A DNA stretch of 64,000 bases from Paracidovorax avenae (GCF_040892545.1 NZ_CP156079.1:4437501-4501500), one strand, 5' to 3'; shown: positions 26,158 through 36,130, counted from the stretch's first letter. The notes: generated by a model from the sequence alone, not told the origin. Made by a program: numbers and translations.

Positions 26158-28257
26158 ATGCCCGCACGCAAGATCTTCGTCACCACCGCCCTGCCGTACG
26201 CCAACGGCAACTTTCACATCGGCCACATCATGGAATACATCCAGGCCGACATCTGGGTGCGGTTCCAACGCATGCAGGGCGCGGAGGTGAACTTCGTCGG
26301 CGCGGACGACACGCACGGCGCACCGATCATGATCGCCGCCGAGAAGGCCGGCAAGACGCCGCAGCAGTTCGTGGCCGACATCGCCGCGGGCCGCAAGCCC
26401 TACCTGGAGGGCTTCCACATCCGCTTCGACAACTGGCACAGCACGGACGCGCCCGAGAACCACGAGCTCGCCCGGCAGATCTACCGCGATCTGCAGGCCG
26501 CGGGCCTCATCGAGACGCGCACCATCGAGCAGTTCTTCGACCCCGAGAAGAACATGTTCCTGCCGGACCGCTTCATCAAGGGTGAATGCCCGCGCTGCCA
26601 CGCCAGGGACCAGTACGGCGACAACTGCGAGAACTGCGGCGCGGTGTACGCGCCCACCGACCTGATCGAGCCCTACTCCGCCCTCTCCGGCGCCAAGCCG
26701 GTGCTGAAAAGCTCCGACCACTTCTTCTTCCAGCTCTCCGACCCGCGCTGCGTGGCCTTCCTGCAGGAATGGACGCAGGACGGCCGCCTGCAGCCCGAGG
26801 TGGCCAACAAGGTCAAGGAATGGTTCTCGGTGCGCACCAACCCCGACGGCACCACCAGCGAAGGCCTGGGCGACTGGGACATCAGCCGCGACGCGCCCTA
26901 TTTCGGCATCGAGATCCCCGACGCCCCGGGCAAGTACTTCTACGTCTGGCTGGACGCGCCCGTGGGCTACCTCGCCTCGCTCAAGAACCTGCTCGAAAAG
27001 CGCGGCCAGAGCTACGACGACTACGTGGCCGATCCACAGCTGGAGCAGTACCACTTCATCGGCAAGGACATCGTCACCTTCCACACGCTGTTCTGGCCCG
27101 CGATGCTGAAATTCAGCGGCCGCAAGACGCCGGATGCGGTCTTCGTGCACGGTTTCCTCACCGTGAACAACGGCGAGAAGATGAGCAAGAGCCGCGGCAC
27201 AGGTCTCGACCCGCTCAAGTACCTGGGCCTGGGGATGAACGCCGAGTGGCTGCGCTACTACCTCGCGGCCAAGCTCAACGGCCGCAACGAGGACATCGAC
27301 TTCAACGCCGAGGACTTCATGGCGCGGGTCAACAGCGACCTGATCGGCAAGTTCGTGAACATCGCGAGCCGCGCCGCGGGCTTCCTCACCAAGCGCTTCG
27401 GCGGCAAGCTCGGCACGCCCGATGCCGACGGCGCGGCGCTGCTCGATGCCCTGCGCGCACAGGCCGGCGCCATCGCCGAGGCCTACGAGCGGCGCGACAC
27501 CGCACGTGCCGTGCGCGAGACCATGCTGCTGGCCGACCGCGTGAACGAGTACGTGGATGCGCGCAAGCCCTGGGAACTCGCCAAGCAGGAAGGCCAGGAG
27601 GCCGCGCTGCAGGCCGCCTGCACCACCTGCATCGAGGCCTTCCGCCTGCTCACGCTCTACCTCAAGCCCGTGCTGCCGGCCCTGGCGGCACAGGTGGAGG
27701 CGTTCCTGAACGTCCAGCCACTCACGTTCGCCGATGCGCCCGCCCTGCTGGGCGAGGGCCACGCCATCGGTGCCTACCAGCACCTGATGCAGCGCGTGGA
27801 CATCAAGCAGCTCGAGGCGCTGTTCGAGCCCCCGGCTGCGGCTGCCGCGCCCGCAGCGGCAGCCGCAGCCGATGCCGATGCCGGAGCGGACGCACCGGGC
27901 GGCGAAACGATTGCTCCCACCATCACCATCGACGACTTCGCGAAGATCGACCTGCGCATCGCACTGATCGTGAACTGCGAGCCGGTCGAAGGCTCCACCA
28001 AGCTGCTGCGCCTCACGCTCGACGTGGGCGAAGGCCGCCACCGCAACGTCTTTTCCGGCATCGCGAGCGCCTACCGCCCCGAGGAACTCGTGGGCAAACT
28101 GACCGTGATGGTCGCCAACCTGGCTCCGCGCAAGATGAAGTTCGGCGTCTCCGAAGGCATGGTGCTCGCGGCCAGCCACGGCGACGAGAAGGCGCACCCG
28201 GGCATCCATGTGCTGAATCCGTGGCCGGGGGCGACCCCGGGCATGCGGGTCCGCTGA
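26158..28257 (+). CDS. metG: Methionyl-tRNA synthetase
   Basis: A 699-residue class I aminoacyl-tRNA synthetase that charges tRNA-Met. It shows the HIGH signature as 'GNFHIGHIM' near residue 20, the zinc knuckle '[18 protein letters not shown]' near 144-161 and KMSKS in '[11 protein letters not shown]' near 340. After an Ala-rich linker (about 560-580) comes the C-terminal tRNA-binding/dimerisation domain ('[19 protein letters not shown]'). Length and domain order are normal for the E. coli type. The chosen ATG is followed by '[16 protein letters not shown]'; the frame extends upstream without homology. A TAAAAT hexamer at 26092-26097 is a possible -10 element. Confidence 0.97.
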   Translation: MPARKIFVTTALPYANGNFHIGHIMEYIQADIWVRFQRMQGAEVNFVGADDTHGAPIMIAAEKAGKTPQQFVADIAAGRKPYLEGFHIRFDNWHSTDAPENHELARQIYRDLQAAGLIETRTIEQFFDPEKNMFLPDRFIKGECPRCHARDQYGDNCENCGAVYAPTDLIEPYSALSGAKPVLKSSDHFFFQLSDPRCVAFLQEWTQDGRLQPEVANKVKEWFSVRTNPDGTTSEGLGDWDISRDAPYFGIEIPDAPGKYFYVWLDAPVGYLASLKNLLEKRGQSYDDYVADPQLEQYHFIGKDIVTFHTLFWPAMLKFSGRKTPDAVFVHGFLTVNNGEKMSKSRGTGLDPLKYLGLGMNAEWLRYYLAAKLNGRNEDIDFNAEDFMARVNSDLIGKFVNIASRAAGFLTKRFGGKLGTPDADGAALLDALRAQAGAIAEAYERRDTARAVRETMLLADRVNEYVDARKPWELAKQEGQEAALQAACTTCIEAFRLLTLYLKPVLPALAAQVEAFLNVQPLTFADAPALLGEGHAIGAYQHLMQRVDIKQLEALFEPPAAAAAPAAAAAADADAGADAPGGETIAPTITIDDFAKIDLRIALIVNCEPVEGSTKLLRLTLDVGEGRHRNVFSGIASAYRPEELVGKLTVMVANLAPRKMKFGVSEGMVLAASHGDEKAHPGIHVLNPWPGATPGMRVR

Positions 28258-28267
28258 CGAGACGACC

Positions 28268-28585
28268 ATGTCCGTCCGACCACACGGGCCGTGCGCCCTG
28301 CTGCGGCTGGCCTTGCCGGCAGCACTGGCCATGCTCGCCGGCTGCACGGTGGTGAGCGTGGCCTCCACGGCCGTCGGCGTCACCGCGAGCGCCGTGGGCC
28401 TCGCGGCCGATGCGGCCATCGGCACGGTGAAGATCGTCGGCAAGGGCGTGGGCATGGCGGCGGATGCCGTCACGGGCGGCGACTCCGACAACAGCGGCAT
28501 CCACATCCGCGAGTCGATCCGCCCGGCCCCGGTACAGGCCGCCCCGGCAGCGCCGTATCCCGTCGCGCCCTATTCCCCCACGTAG
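28268..28585 (+). CDS. Small lipoprotein (NF038104 type)
   Basis: A 105-residue precursor with a classical lipoprotein signal: a basic start, a hydrophobic core and the lipobox 'LAGC' with Cys at about residue 25. The mature part is Ala/Val/Gly-rich ('VGVTASAVGLAADAAIG'), as in the NF038104 family of small lipoproteins often encoded after metG or other housekeeping genes. Function is unknown. It starts 10 bases after the metG stop, so the two are likely cotranscribed. Its last 16 bases overlap the 3' end of the convergent YitT gene. Confidence 0.75.
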   Translation: MSVRPHGPCALLRLALPAALAMLAGCTVVSVASTAVGVTASAVGLAADAAIGTVKIVGKGVGMAADAVTGGDSDNSGIHIRESIRPAPVQAAPAAPYPVAPYSPT

Positions 28586-29205
28586 CGCCCCGGCCGGTGG
28601 CTGATCCAGAGGAACACGCTCATCACCACCGCCGCCAGCACCGAATAGCCCACGCGCTCGGGCGGCACCACGAACAGGGCCAGCGCCAGCACGGTGCAGT
28701 CGATGGCCATCTGCACCTTGCCCGCACGGATGCCGTGCCGGTTCTGCAGGTACAGCGCGACGATGGTGGCCCCGCCCAGGCTGGACTTGTGCCGGGCCAG
28801 GAACAGGCAACCCGTGCCCAGGAGCAGGCCGCCCAGCACCGCAGCGAACAGCGGATCGAGGTAGTCCACGTGCATCACGTGCGGAAACATTTCGGTGAGC
28901 AGCGACAGCAGGGCCACGCTCAGGAAGGTCTTGATGGTGAACTCCCGCCCCATGCGGGTCCAGGCGAACCAGTAGAAGGGCAGGTTGACGGCGAAGAACA
29001 GCTTGCCGAAGGACACATCCGTCAGGTAGTGCAGCAGGAACGCGATGCCGGCCGTGCTCCCGATGAGCAGCCCGGCCTGCCCGAACAGCATCAGGGCCAT
29101 GGTCACGAACAGGGTGCCCGCGACCAGCGCCTGGGCATCCTCGTAGCGGCCATGCCGCAGCGAAGGAACGGGAACCGGAATGGGGTCGGGCGGCGTGGAC
29201 GGCAT
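28570..29205 (-). CDS. YitT family membrane protein
   Basis: A 211-residue inner-membrane protein with five or six membrane segments covering most of its length. Motifs 'GLLIGSTAGIAFLLHYL' (residues about 42-58) and 'LARHKSSLGGATIVALYLQ' (about 135-153) are characteristic of the YitT/DUF161 family. The substrate is unknown; the family is considered a possible transporter. The C-terminal DUF2179 domain of larger YitT proteins is absent, as in many proteobacterial members. The start at 29205 is chosen because the upstream continuation shows no family similarity. Its 3' end overlaps the convergent lipoprotein gene. Confidence 0.82.
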   Translation of the reverse strand: MPSTPPDPIPVPVPSLRHGRYEDAQALVAGTLFVTMALMLFGQAGLLIGSTAGIAFLLHYLTDVSFGKLFFAVNLPFYWFAWTRMGREFTIKTFLSVALLSLLTEMFPHVMHVDYLDPLFAAVLGGLLLGTGCLFLARHKSSLGGATIVALYLQNRHGIRAGKVQMAIDCTVLALALFVVPPERVGYSVLAAVVMSVFLWISHRPGRYVGE

Positions 29206-29300
29206 GGCAGGCAGGAGCGGCGGGAGGTGCAGAAGTGGATGTGCAGAAGGCATGCAAGCGGCGGGCCAGCGGCTTGCTGCGGCACCTCCACCGCGCGGGC

Positions 29301-29870
29301 TCAGCGGCCGTCCTGCAGCTCGGCCGTGCTGCCGCTGCGCAGCACGCGCCCGCGGAGGTCGAAGGTCACGGTGAACACCATGGGCTGGGTGCCGCCATCG
29401 TTCCAGCGCCAGTCCCAGACCGTCTCGCCCTTGCGTTCGAAGGTCATCATCTTCGCCGGCTTGCCGAGGCGGCGGCGCACCTCCTCCATGAGCATGCCGG
29501 GGACGATGGTCTCGAACACGTGCGGTGCGAGCACCTGGCGCAGCGCGCTCATGCGGCCATCGGGGCCGATGGTGATCATGTAGTTCTGGTGCCCGGCGGG
29601 CTGGCGGTTGTATTCGAGCGTGCGCGCGCCGCCGGGCTCGTCCCAGATGCGCTCCGGCTCGCCGAAGCGGGCGCGCACGTCGGCCTCGGTCGAGACGCCC
29701 TCTTCCAGTTCGCTGATGCGCTGGGGGTCGCAGGCGGCAAGCAGCCAGAGCGCCGCGCCGCCCGCGGCGGCGACGGCCAGCGCGCGGCGGCGTGCGGGGG
29801 AGGCAGGCCCGGGAAGGCCGGACAGGGTCAGGGAATGGGGTGGGGATGCAGGGGACAGGACAAGCGTCAT
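29301..29870 (-). CDS. BamE/SmpA-like outer membrane lipoprotein
   Basis: A 189-residue precursor with a long signal region ending in a lipobox-like 'LLAAC' near residue 48. The mature part opens with 'DPQRISELEEGVSTEADVR', a typical SmpA/OmlA (BamE) repeat that places a short helix before a beta-hairpin, and a second copy follows ('VPGMLMEEVRRRLGKPAK'). The fold fits the BamE family, which assists outer-membrane protein assembly, though tandem copies and overall length differ from core BamE, so another envelope role is possible. ATG 29870 is the likeliest start; an in-frame ATG at 29954 would add 28 residues ahead of it. Confidence 0.75.
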   Translation of the reverse strand: MTLVLSPASPPHSLTLSGLPGPASPARRRALAVAAAGGAALWLLAACDPQRISELEEGVSTEADVRARFGEPERIWDEPGGARTLEYNRQPAGHQNYMITIGPDGRMSALRQVLAPHVFETIVPGMLMEEVRRRLGKPAKMMTFERKGETVWDWRWNDGGTQPMVFTVTFDLRGRVLRSGSTAELQDGR

Positions 29871-29987
29871 CGATAAGGGGGAAAAGGCGAGCACGCGCCA
29901 GGCGCGGAATGCAGGGTGACGTGCGGCCCCGGCCACCGGAGCGGCGGGGAACACCAGCCGGAAATGGTAGCCGCGTCCGGCCCCCGG

Positions 29988-29993
29988 TAAAAT
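29988..29993 (+). promoter_or_regulatory. Possible -10 element before the DUF3460 gene
   Basis: TAAAAT lies 34 bases before the ATG of the DUF3460 gene in a 157-base divergent gap that is otherwise GC-rich. No convincing -35 hexamer is present 16-18 bases upstream. Confidence 0.3.
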
Positions 29994-30027
29994 CTCCGGT
30001 TGTTACAAAGACTCCGATTCGCCTGCC

Positions 30028-30231
30028 ATGTCCTTCTTCCGCCGCCCCGACTACCAGTCCGACGCCACCCAGTTCATCCAGAAGCTCAAGTCCGACCGGC
30101 CCGAACTCGACGCCCAGCAGGTGGCGGGCCGCGCCCTGCTGTGGGACAAGCAGGTGGACCGCGACATCTGGGAGGAATACGGCGAAGCCCGCGTGGCCCA
30201 GAAGCCCTACGTGTACCAGACGCAGGGCTGA
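30028..30231 (+). CDS. DUF3460 family protein
   Basis: A 67-residue protein opening 'MSFFRRPDYQSDATQFI' and containing 'GRALLWDKQVDRDIWEEY' and a C-terminal 'QKPYVYQTQG'. This is the compact, charged DUF3460 type found in betaproteobacteria, normally upstream of scpA, as here (74 bases). It has no membrane segment. Function unknown; conserved linkage with the segregation gene is the only hint. Confidence 0.85.
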   Translation: MSFFRRPDYQSDATQFIQKLKSDRPELDAQQVAGRALLWDKQVDRDIWEEYGEARVAQKPYVYQTQG

Positions 30232-30304
30232 CCGCACAGCCCATGGAACGGCCGGCATGCCATCGATCGGCGGACGGCCCGGCCCAGCCGGATGAAGGCA
30301 GCGC

Positions 30305-31144
30305 ATGAGCGCTGACACCGTGGACTCCCCGCCGCACGCCGGTGACGCTGCGCAGGACGCCGCCGGCGATGCCGTGGCCCGGCTCTACGGAGAGCCCCTG
30401 TTCGCCCTGCCGCAGGACCTCTACATCCCTCCCGATGCGCTGGAAGTGTTCCTGGAGGCCTTCGAGGGGCCGCTGGACCTGCTGCTCTACCTCATCCGCA
30501 AGCAGAACTTCAACATCCTCGACATCCCGATGCTGGATGTCACGCGGCAGTACCTCGGCTACGTGGACGAGATCCGCAGCCGCAACCTGGAACTGGCGGC
30601 CGAGTACTTGCTGATGGCGGCGATGCTCATCGAGATCAAGTCGCGCATGCTGCTGCCGCCCAAGAAGCAGGAAGGCGCGCAGGAGCCGGAAGACCCGCGC
30701 GCCGAACTGGTGCGCCGGCTGCTGGAATACGAGCAGATCAAGCTCGCGGCGGCCAACCTGGGCAGCGCTCCGCAGTACGGACGCGATTTCCTGCGCGCGC
30801 AGGTCCACATCGAGCAGAGCCTGGTTCAGCGGTTTCCCGATGTCCATGTGGCCGACCTGCAGGAGGCCTGGCGCGACATCCTCAAGCGCGCGAAACTCGT
30901 GCAGCACCACCGCATCACCCGCGAAGAGCTGAGCGTGCGCGAGTACATGAGCGCCGTGCTCAAGACGCTGCAGGGCCGGCGCTTCGTCGAGTTCGAGGAA
31001 CTGTTCGACCCCTCCAAAGGCTCCACGGTGCTCGTGGTGACCTTCATCGCCCTGCTGGAGCTGGGCAAGGAAACGCTGATCGAGATCACCCAGGCGGAAG
31101 CCTTCGCACCCATCTACGTGCGCCTGGCCTACACCCCGGTGTGA
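30305..31144 (+). CDS. scpA: Segregation and condensation protein ScpA
   Basis: A 279-residue kleisin. It bridges the heads of an SMC dimer and binds ScpB to form the condensin that compacts and segregates the chromosome. The family signature 'FEGPLDLLLYLIRKQNFNI' lies at about residues 52-70, followed by 'EYLLMAAMLIEIKSRMLLP'. The C-terminal winged helix ('LEELFDPSKGSTVLVVTFIALLELG' region, split across about 232-258) binds the SMC head. The first 35 residues are a variable tail. No scpB or smc gene is nearby in the window. Confidence 0.95.
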   Translation: MSADTVDSPPHAGDAAQDAAGDAVARLYGEPLFALPQDLYIPPDALEVFLEAFEGPLDLLLYLIRKQNFNILDIPMLDVTRQYLGYVDEIRSRNLELAAEYLLMAAMLIEIKSRMLLPPKKQEGAQEPEDPRAELVRRLLEYEQIKLAAANLGSAPQYGRDFLRAQVHIEQSLVQRFPDVHVADLQEAWRDILKRAKLVQHHRITREELSVREYMSAVLKTLQGRRFVEFEELFDPSKGSTVLVVTFIALLELGKETLIEITQAEAFAPIYVRLAYTPV

Positions 31145-31216
31145 ACCGCCGCCGCGGCACCGCCTTGCGGCGGACAGCGGCCCCTTCGACTTCCATCCCT
31201 TCCGAACCGCATCCGC

Positions 31217-32806
31217 ATGGCCTCCTTCGACTACGACGTACTCATCATCGGCAGCGGCCTCGCAGGCCTGTCCACCGCGCTGCACCTCGCCCCCACGCAC
31301 CGCGTGGCCGTGCTCACCAAGCGGGGGCTGGGCGACGGCGCCAGCGGCTGGGCCCAGGGCGGCATCGCCGCCGTGCTGGCCGAGGGCGACACCTTCGATG
31401 CCCACGTGCAGGACACGCTCGTGGCGGGCGCGGGGCTGTGCGATCTCGCCGCCACCCGTGCCGTGGTCGAGGGCGCACCACAGGCCATCCAGTGGCTGCA
31501 GACCCTGGGCGTGCCGTTTTCCGAGGAGGCGCCGGGCCGGCTGCACCTGACGCGTGAAGGCGGCCATGGCGCCCGGCGCATCGTGCATGCCACCGATGCC
31601 ACCGGCGCGGCCGTGCAGCGCACCCTGCTGGACGCGGTGCGCGCCACACCCGGCATCACCCTGCTGGAAGAGCACACGCTGGTGGACCTGATCACCGCCC
31701 GCAAGCTCGGCCTGCCCGGCCCGCAGCGCTGCCTGGGGCTCTACGCGCTCGACGAGGCCACCGACACCGTGCACACCTTCCGCGCACCGCATACCGTGCT
31801 GGCGACGGGGGGCGCGGGCAAGGTGTACCTCTACACCAGCAACCCGGACACGGCCACGGGCGACGGCATCGCCGCCGCGTGGCGCGCAGGCTGCCGGGTG
31901 CAGAACATGGAATTCATCCAGTTCCATCCCACCTGCCTCTACCATCCGCAGGCCAAGTCGTTCCTGATCAGCGAAGCGGTGCGCGGCGAGGGCGGGCGCC
32001 TGCTGCGGCCCGACGGCACGCGCTTCATGCCGGCGCACGACGAGCGGGCCGAACTCGCACCGCGCGACGTGGTCGCCCGGGCCATCGACTTCGAGATGAA
32101 GACCCACGGTCTCGACTGCGTGCACCTGGACATCTCGCACCAGAGCCCGGAATTCCTGCAGGCGCACTTCCCGACCATCCTCGCGCGCTGCGCGGAACTG
32201 GGCATCGACATCACGCGCCAGCCCATCCCCGTGGTGCCCGCCGCCCACTACACCTGCGGCGGCGTGCTCACCGACCTCGCGGGGCGCACCGACCTCGCGG
32301 GCCTGCATGCCATCGGCGAGACCGCCTGCACCGGCCTGCACGGCGCCAACCGCCTGGCGAGCAACTCGCTGGTGGAGTGCATGGTGTTCGCGCGCGCGGC
32401 GGCCGATGCGATCATGGCCGCGCCCGGCGGCGGTGCAGCGGTGCCGGCGCTCCCCGCCTGGGACGACAGCCGCGTGACCGATGCCGACGAGCGCGTGGTC
32501 ATCTCGCACAACTGGGACGAGCTGCGCCGCTTCATGTGGGACTACGTGGGCATCGTTCGCACCGACAAGCGCCTGGAGCGTGCCGCGCACCGCATTGCGC
32601 TGCTGCAGGCGGAAATCGCCGAGTTCTACGCGAACTTCCATGTCTGCCGCGACCTGCTGGAGCTGCGCAACCTCGTGCAGGTGGCCGAACTCATCGTGCG
32701 CTCGGCCCAGCAGCGGCGCGAAAGCCGCGGCCTGCACTACAGCCGCGACTGGCCCGCCATGGCCGCGCCCGCGGCCCCCACCCTCCTCGTGCCGCCGGTC
32801 CGCTGA
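31217..32806 (+). CDS. nadB: L-aspartate oxidase
   Basis: A 529-residue FAD enzyme that oxidises L-aspartate to iminoaspartate, the first step of de novo NAD synthesis. It shows the dinucleotide-binding 'IIGSGLAGLSTALHL' at about residues 10-24, 'KRGLGDGASGWAQGGIAA' near 35-52, 'GGAGKVYLYTSNPDTATGDG' near 200, and the substrate-site region with 'HYTCGGV' and 'GLHGANRLASNSLVECMVF'. The C-terminal succinate dehydrogenase-like helical domain is complete. The partner enzymes nadA and nadC are encoded on the other strand 9-11 kb away. Confidence 0.96.
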   Translation: MASFDYDVLIIGSGLAGLSTALHLAPTHRVAVLTKRGLGDGASGWAQGGIAAVLAEGDTFDAHVQDTLVAGAGLCDLAATRAVVEGAPQAIQWLQTLGVPFSEEAPGRLHLTREGGHGARRIVHATDATGAAVQRTLLDAVRATPGITLLEEHTLVDLITARKLGLPGPQRCLGLYALDEATDTVHTFRAPHTVLATGGAGKVYLYTSNPDTATGDGIAAAWRAGCRVQNMEFIQFHPTCLYHPQAKSFLISEAVRGEGGRLLRPDGTRFMPAHDERAELAPRDVVARAIDFEMKTHGLDCVHLDISHQSPEFLQAHFPTILARCAELGIDITRQPIPVVPAAHYTCGGVLTDLAGRTDLAGLHAIGETACTGLHGANRLASNSLVECMVFARAAADAIMAAPGGGAAVPALPAWDDSRVTDADERVVISHNWDELRRFMWDYVGIVRTDKRLERAAHRIALLQAEIAEFYANFHVCRDLLELRNLVQVAELIVRSAQQRRESRGLHYSRDWPAMAAPAAPTLLVPPVR

Positions 32807-32826
32807 CCGGCGCCGGCCCTTTTTTT
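32794..32826 (+). terminator. Probable terminator after nadB
   Basis: GCCGGTC (32794-32800), loop CGCT, GACCGGC (32805-32811) form a 7-bp stem that covers the nadB stop codon. A second GC block and then seven T residues (32820-32826) follow. The distance between stem and T-run is larger than ideal unless the alternative CCGGCGCCGG pairing is used, so termination may be partial. Confidence 0.45.
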
Positions 32827-32841
32827 CGTTCCTGGAGACGC

Positions 32842-34209
32842 ATGGTCCGAGACGACAACCCCCTCGCCGCCCGCAGCATCGCCAGCGTGTGGCATCCCTG
32901 CACCCAGATGAAGCGCCACGAGGCCGATCCACCCGTGGCCATCGCCCGCGCGGCCGGCCCCTGGCTGGAAGGCGAAGACGGCCGCCGCTACCTGGACGGC
33001 ATCAGTTCGTGGTGGGTCAACCTTTTCGGCCACGGGCATCCGCACATCCGCGAGGCCATCGCCGACCAGCTGGCGCGGCTGGACCACGTGATGCTGGCGG
33101 GCTTCACGCACGCGCCGGTGGTGGAGCTCTCCGAGCGCCTCTGCGCGCTCACCGGGCTCGGACATGCGTTCTACGGCAGCGACGGCTCGGCCGCCACGGA
33201 GATCGCGCTCAAGATGAGCGCGCATTTCTGGCGCAACCACGGCCGTCCGGAGAAATGCCGGTTCATCGGCCTGGCAGGCGGCTACCACGGGGAGACCGTG
33301 GGCGCGCTCGCGGTGACCGACATCGGCCTGTTCCGCGAAGCCTACGCGCCCCTCGTGCGCCTGGGCGCCACCGTGCCCAGCCCCGACGCGCGCAACGCCG
33401 TGGCCGGAGAGGACGCCGCCGCCGTGGCGCGCCGCGCCGCTGCCGCGCTGCAGGCCTGGCTGGAGGAACACCATGCCACCACCGCCGCGCTCATCGTGGA
33501 GCCACTCGTGCAGTGCGCCGCCGGCATGGCGATGCACGACGCCGAATACCTGCGGCAGGCCCGCGCGCTGTGCGACCACCATGGCGTGCACCTCGTCGTG
33601 GACGAGATCGCGACCGGCTTCGGCCGCACCGGCACGATGTTCGCGCACCAGCAGGCGGGCATCCGGCCGGACTTCATCTGCCTCTCCAAGGGCCTGACGG
33701 GCGGCACCCTGCCGCTCTCGGCCGTGCTCACCACCGATGCGGTATATGCCGCGTTCTACGACGACGACGTGGCGCGCGGCTTCCTGCATTCGCACTCCTA
33801 CACCGGCAACCCGCTCGCCTGCCGCGCGGCGCTGGCCACGCTCGACCTGTTCGCGCAGACCGATGCGCTGGCGCGCAACGCACGGCGCGCACCGCTGTTC
33901 CACGCGGCCTTCGCACCGCTCTCGGCACATCCGCGCGTGCGGCACGCCCGCCACCTCGGCATGCTCTGGGCCTGGGACGTGGAAGGCACGGCCGCCGACT
34001 TCGCGCGCCGCTACCACCGCCACGCGATGGCGCGCGGCCTGCTGCTGCGGCCCATCGGCCGCACCCTCTACGCCATGCCGCCCTACGTGCTGGACGACGA
34101 CGCCATCGCGCACCTGGGCCGGCAGGCGCTCGCGGCGCTGGACGCCACGCTGGCCGAAGAAGACGGCGCGCCCGCCACGGCGCCGGCCGCCGAAGGGAGC
34201 CTGCCATGA
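32842..34209 (+). CDS. bioA: Adenosylmethionine-8-amino-7-oxononanoate aminotransferase
   Basis: A 455-residue class III aminotransferase (PLP enzyme) that converts KAPA to DAPA with S-adenosylmethionine as amino donor in biotin synthesis. Signatures: 'VWHPCTQMK' near residue 15, 'DGISSWWVNLFGHGHP' near 52-67, 'YGSDGSAATEIALKM' near 113, 'DEIATGFGRTGTMFAHQQ' near 254, and the PLP lysine in 'ICLSKGLTGGTLPLS' near 275-290. GGAG stands before the ATG. Its stop overlaps the bioD start (ATGA at 34206-34209), the first of three such couplings in this operon. Confidence 0.96.
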   Translation: MVRDDNPLAARSIASVWHPCTQMKRHEADPPVAIARAAGPWLEGEDGRRYLDGISSWWVNLFGHGHPHIREAIADQLARLDHVMLAGFTHAPVVELSERLCALTGLGHAFYGSDGSAATEIALKMSAHFWRNHGRPEKCRFIGLAGGYHGETVGALAVTDIGLFREAYAPLVRLGATVPSPDARNAVAGEDAAAVARRAAAALQAWLEEHHATTAALIVEPLVQCAAGMAMHDAEYLRQARALCDHHGVHLVVDEIATGFGRTGTMFAHQQAGIRPDFICLSKGLTGGTLPLSAVLTTDAVYAAFYDDDVARGFLHSHSYTGNPLACRAALATLDLFAQTDALARNARRAPLFHAAFAPLSAHPRVRHARHLGMLWAWDVEGTAADFARRYHRHAMARGLLLRPIGRTLYAMPPYVLDDDAIAHLGRQALAALDATLAEEDGAPATAPAAEGSLP

Positions 34210-34895
34210 TCGGCTGCTTCGTCACCGGCACCGACACCGGCGTGGGCAAGACCCTGGCCAGCGCCGGCCTGCTGCACGCGCTCGCGCGCCACCATGCGCG
34301 CGTGGTCGGCATGAAGGCCATCGCCGCGGGCGCGGAACCCATCGGGCCCGGCGGCGTGCTCGCCAACGAGGACGTGCTCGCGCTGCGCGCCACATCCACG
34401 ATCCAGGTGGCGCCCGCGCTGGACAACCCCGTGCTGCTGCCCGATCCGCTCTCGCCGCACATCGCCGCGCGGCGTGCGGGCACGCGCATCGACATCGCCG
34501 CCATCGTGCATGCCTATGGCGCGCTCGCCGCACAGGCCGATGCCGTCGTGGTGGAAGGGGCCGGCGGCTTCCACGTGCCCCTCTCGGACACGGAAACCGG
34601 CGCCGACCTGGCCCAGGCACTCGGCCTGCCCGTGGTGCTCGTCGTGGGCCTGCGCCTGGGTTGCCTCAGCCACGCGGCGCTCACGGCCGATGCCATCCGC
34701 GCGCGCGGATTGCCCCTCGCCGGCTGGATCGCCAGCCGCATCGACCCTGCCATGCTGGCCGCGGAGGACAATATCGCCTGGCTGCGCCAGCGCCTGCAGG
34801 CGCCCCTGCTCGCCGACATCCCCCACCAGCCACAGCCCGACCCGCGCGCCACGCCGTTCACGCTGCCCGACTCCTGGACCACGCCTTCCGCATGA
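34206..34895 (+). CDS. bioD: ATP-dependent dethiobiotin synthetase
   Basis: A 229-residue P-loop enzyme that carboxylates DAPA to dethiobiotin. The Walker A-like motif is 'GTDTGVGKT' at residues 8-16, the substrate Lys lies in 'VVGMKAIAAGAE' near 36-47, and 'VVVEGAGGFHVPLSD' near 117-131 is the family's second nucleotide motif. Length is normal. It overlaps bioA and bioF by four bases at each end. bioB and bioC are not in the window. Confidence 0.95.
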   Translation: MIGCFVTGTDTGVGKTLASAGLLHALARHHARVVGMKAIAAGAEPIGPGGVLANEDVLALRATSTIQVAPALDNPVLLPDPLSPHIAARRAGTRIDIAAIVHAYGALAAQADAVVVEGAGGFHVPLSDTETGADLAQALGLPVVLVVGLRLGCLSHAALTADAIRARGLPLAGWIASRIDPAMLAAEDNIAWLRQRLQAPLLADIPHQPQPDPRATPFTLPDSWTTPSA

Positions 34896-36130
34896 CGACC
34901 TTTCCCTTCGCCCCCTCCTGGCTCGACGAACTGCCCGCCCGCCTGGCGGAACTCGACGCCGTCCACCTGCGCCGCCGCCGGCGCGCGGTGCGGCCGCTGC
35001 AGGGTGCACACCTGGACGTGGACGGGCTGCCCATGCTGGCCTTCTGCAGCAACGACTACCTGGGGCTGGCCGGCCATCCCGCGCTCACCGATGCCGCCTG
35101 TGCGGGCGCGCGGGAATTCGGCGTGGGATCGGGCGGTTCGCCGCTGGTGAGCGGCCACAGCCAGGCCAATGCCGCGCTCGAGGCCGACCTCGCGCGCTTC
35201 GTGCAACTGCCCCGGGCGCTCTACTTCTACGCCGGCTACGCGACCAACATCGGCATCGTGCCGGCGCTCGTGGGCGCGGGCGACGCGATTTTCTCGGATG
35301 CGCTGAACCACGCCTGCCTGATCGACGGGGCACGCCTTTCTCGCGCCACCATCCACCGCTACCCCCACGGCAACCTTGCCGCGCTGGAGGCACTGCTCGC
35401 GGCCAGTCCCGCACGGCGCAAGCTCGTGGTCAGCGATGCCGTCTTCAGCATGGACGGCGACGTGGCCGACATCCGCACGCTGCATGCCCTCTGCGAGCGC
35501 CATGACGCCCTCCTGCTGCTCGACGATGCCCACGGCTTCGGCGTGCTCGGCCCGCAGGGCCGCGGCGCCCTCGCCGAGGCGGGCCTGACCGGGCAGCGGG
35601 CGTCGCAGCGCGTACTCTACATGGCCACGCTGGGCAAGGCGGCAGGCGCCGCCGGGGCCTTCGTGGCCGGCAGCGAAGTCCTCATCGAATGGCTGCTGCA
35701 GAAAACGCGCAGCTACATCTTCGCCACTGCCGCACCCGCGCTGCTGGCGCGCACGCTCCAGGCCAGCCTCGGCCTCATCGAGCGCGGGGATGCCCTGCGC
35801 GCCCATCTCGATGCCCGCATCGCGCAGCTGCGCGCGGGCCTCGCGCCCGTGCTGCAGGACACGCACTGGGAACTGGGCACGTCGCGCACGGCCGTCCAGG
35901 CGCTCGTGATCGGTGCCAACGACGAAGCTCTGGCCGCCATGGAAGCGCTGCGCGCGCGCGGCCTCTGGGTGCCCGCGATCCGGCCGCCGACGGTGCCGGA
36001 GGGCACGGCGCGGCTGCGCATCGCCCTCTCGGCAGCCCACACCGAGGCGGACGTGGCACGGCTCGTGGATGCACTGGCCGACATCGCCCCCACTGCCCGA
36101 TCCACACTGCCCCAGGAGGCCGCCGCATGA
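34892..36130 (+). CDS. bioF: 8-amino-7-oxononanoate synthase
   Basis: A 412-residue PLP enzyme of the alpha-oxoamine synthase family that condenses pimeloyl-ACP/CoA with L-alanine. It shows 'FCSNDYLGLAGHP' near residues 50-62, 'GVGSGGSPLVSGHSQANAAL' near 76-95, the cofactor Asp in 'LLLDDAHGFGVLGPQGRG' near 208-225, and the PLP lysine in 'MATLGKAAGAAGAF' near 244-257. The start overlaps the bioD stop by four bases and its stop overlaps the queE start, suggesting one transcript from bioA through queE. Confidence 0.96.
   Translation: MTTFPFAPSWLDELPARLAELDAVHLRRRRRAVRPLQGAHLDVDGLPMLAFCSNDYLGLAGHPALTDAACAGAREFGVGSGGSPLVSGHSQANAALEADLARFVQLPRALYFYAGYATNIGIVPALVGAGDAIFSDALNHACLIDGARLSRATIHRYPHGNLAALEALLAASPARRKLVVSDAVFSMDGDVADIRTLHALCERHDALLLLDDAHGFGVLGPQGRGALAEAGLTGQRASQRVLYMATLGKAAGAAGAFVAGSEVLIEWLLQKTRSYIFATAAPALLARTLQASLGLIERGDALRAHLDARIAQLRAGLAPVLQDTHWELGTSRTAVQALVIGANDEALAAMEALRARGLWVPAIRPPTVPEGTARLRIALSAAHTEADVARLVDALADIAPTARSTLPQEAAA

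Noticed and set aside
26140..28506. Minus-strand frame of about 790 codons opposite metG
   Set aside because: metG is unmistakable on the plus strand; the opposite frame has no protein-like motifs.
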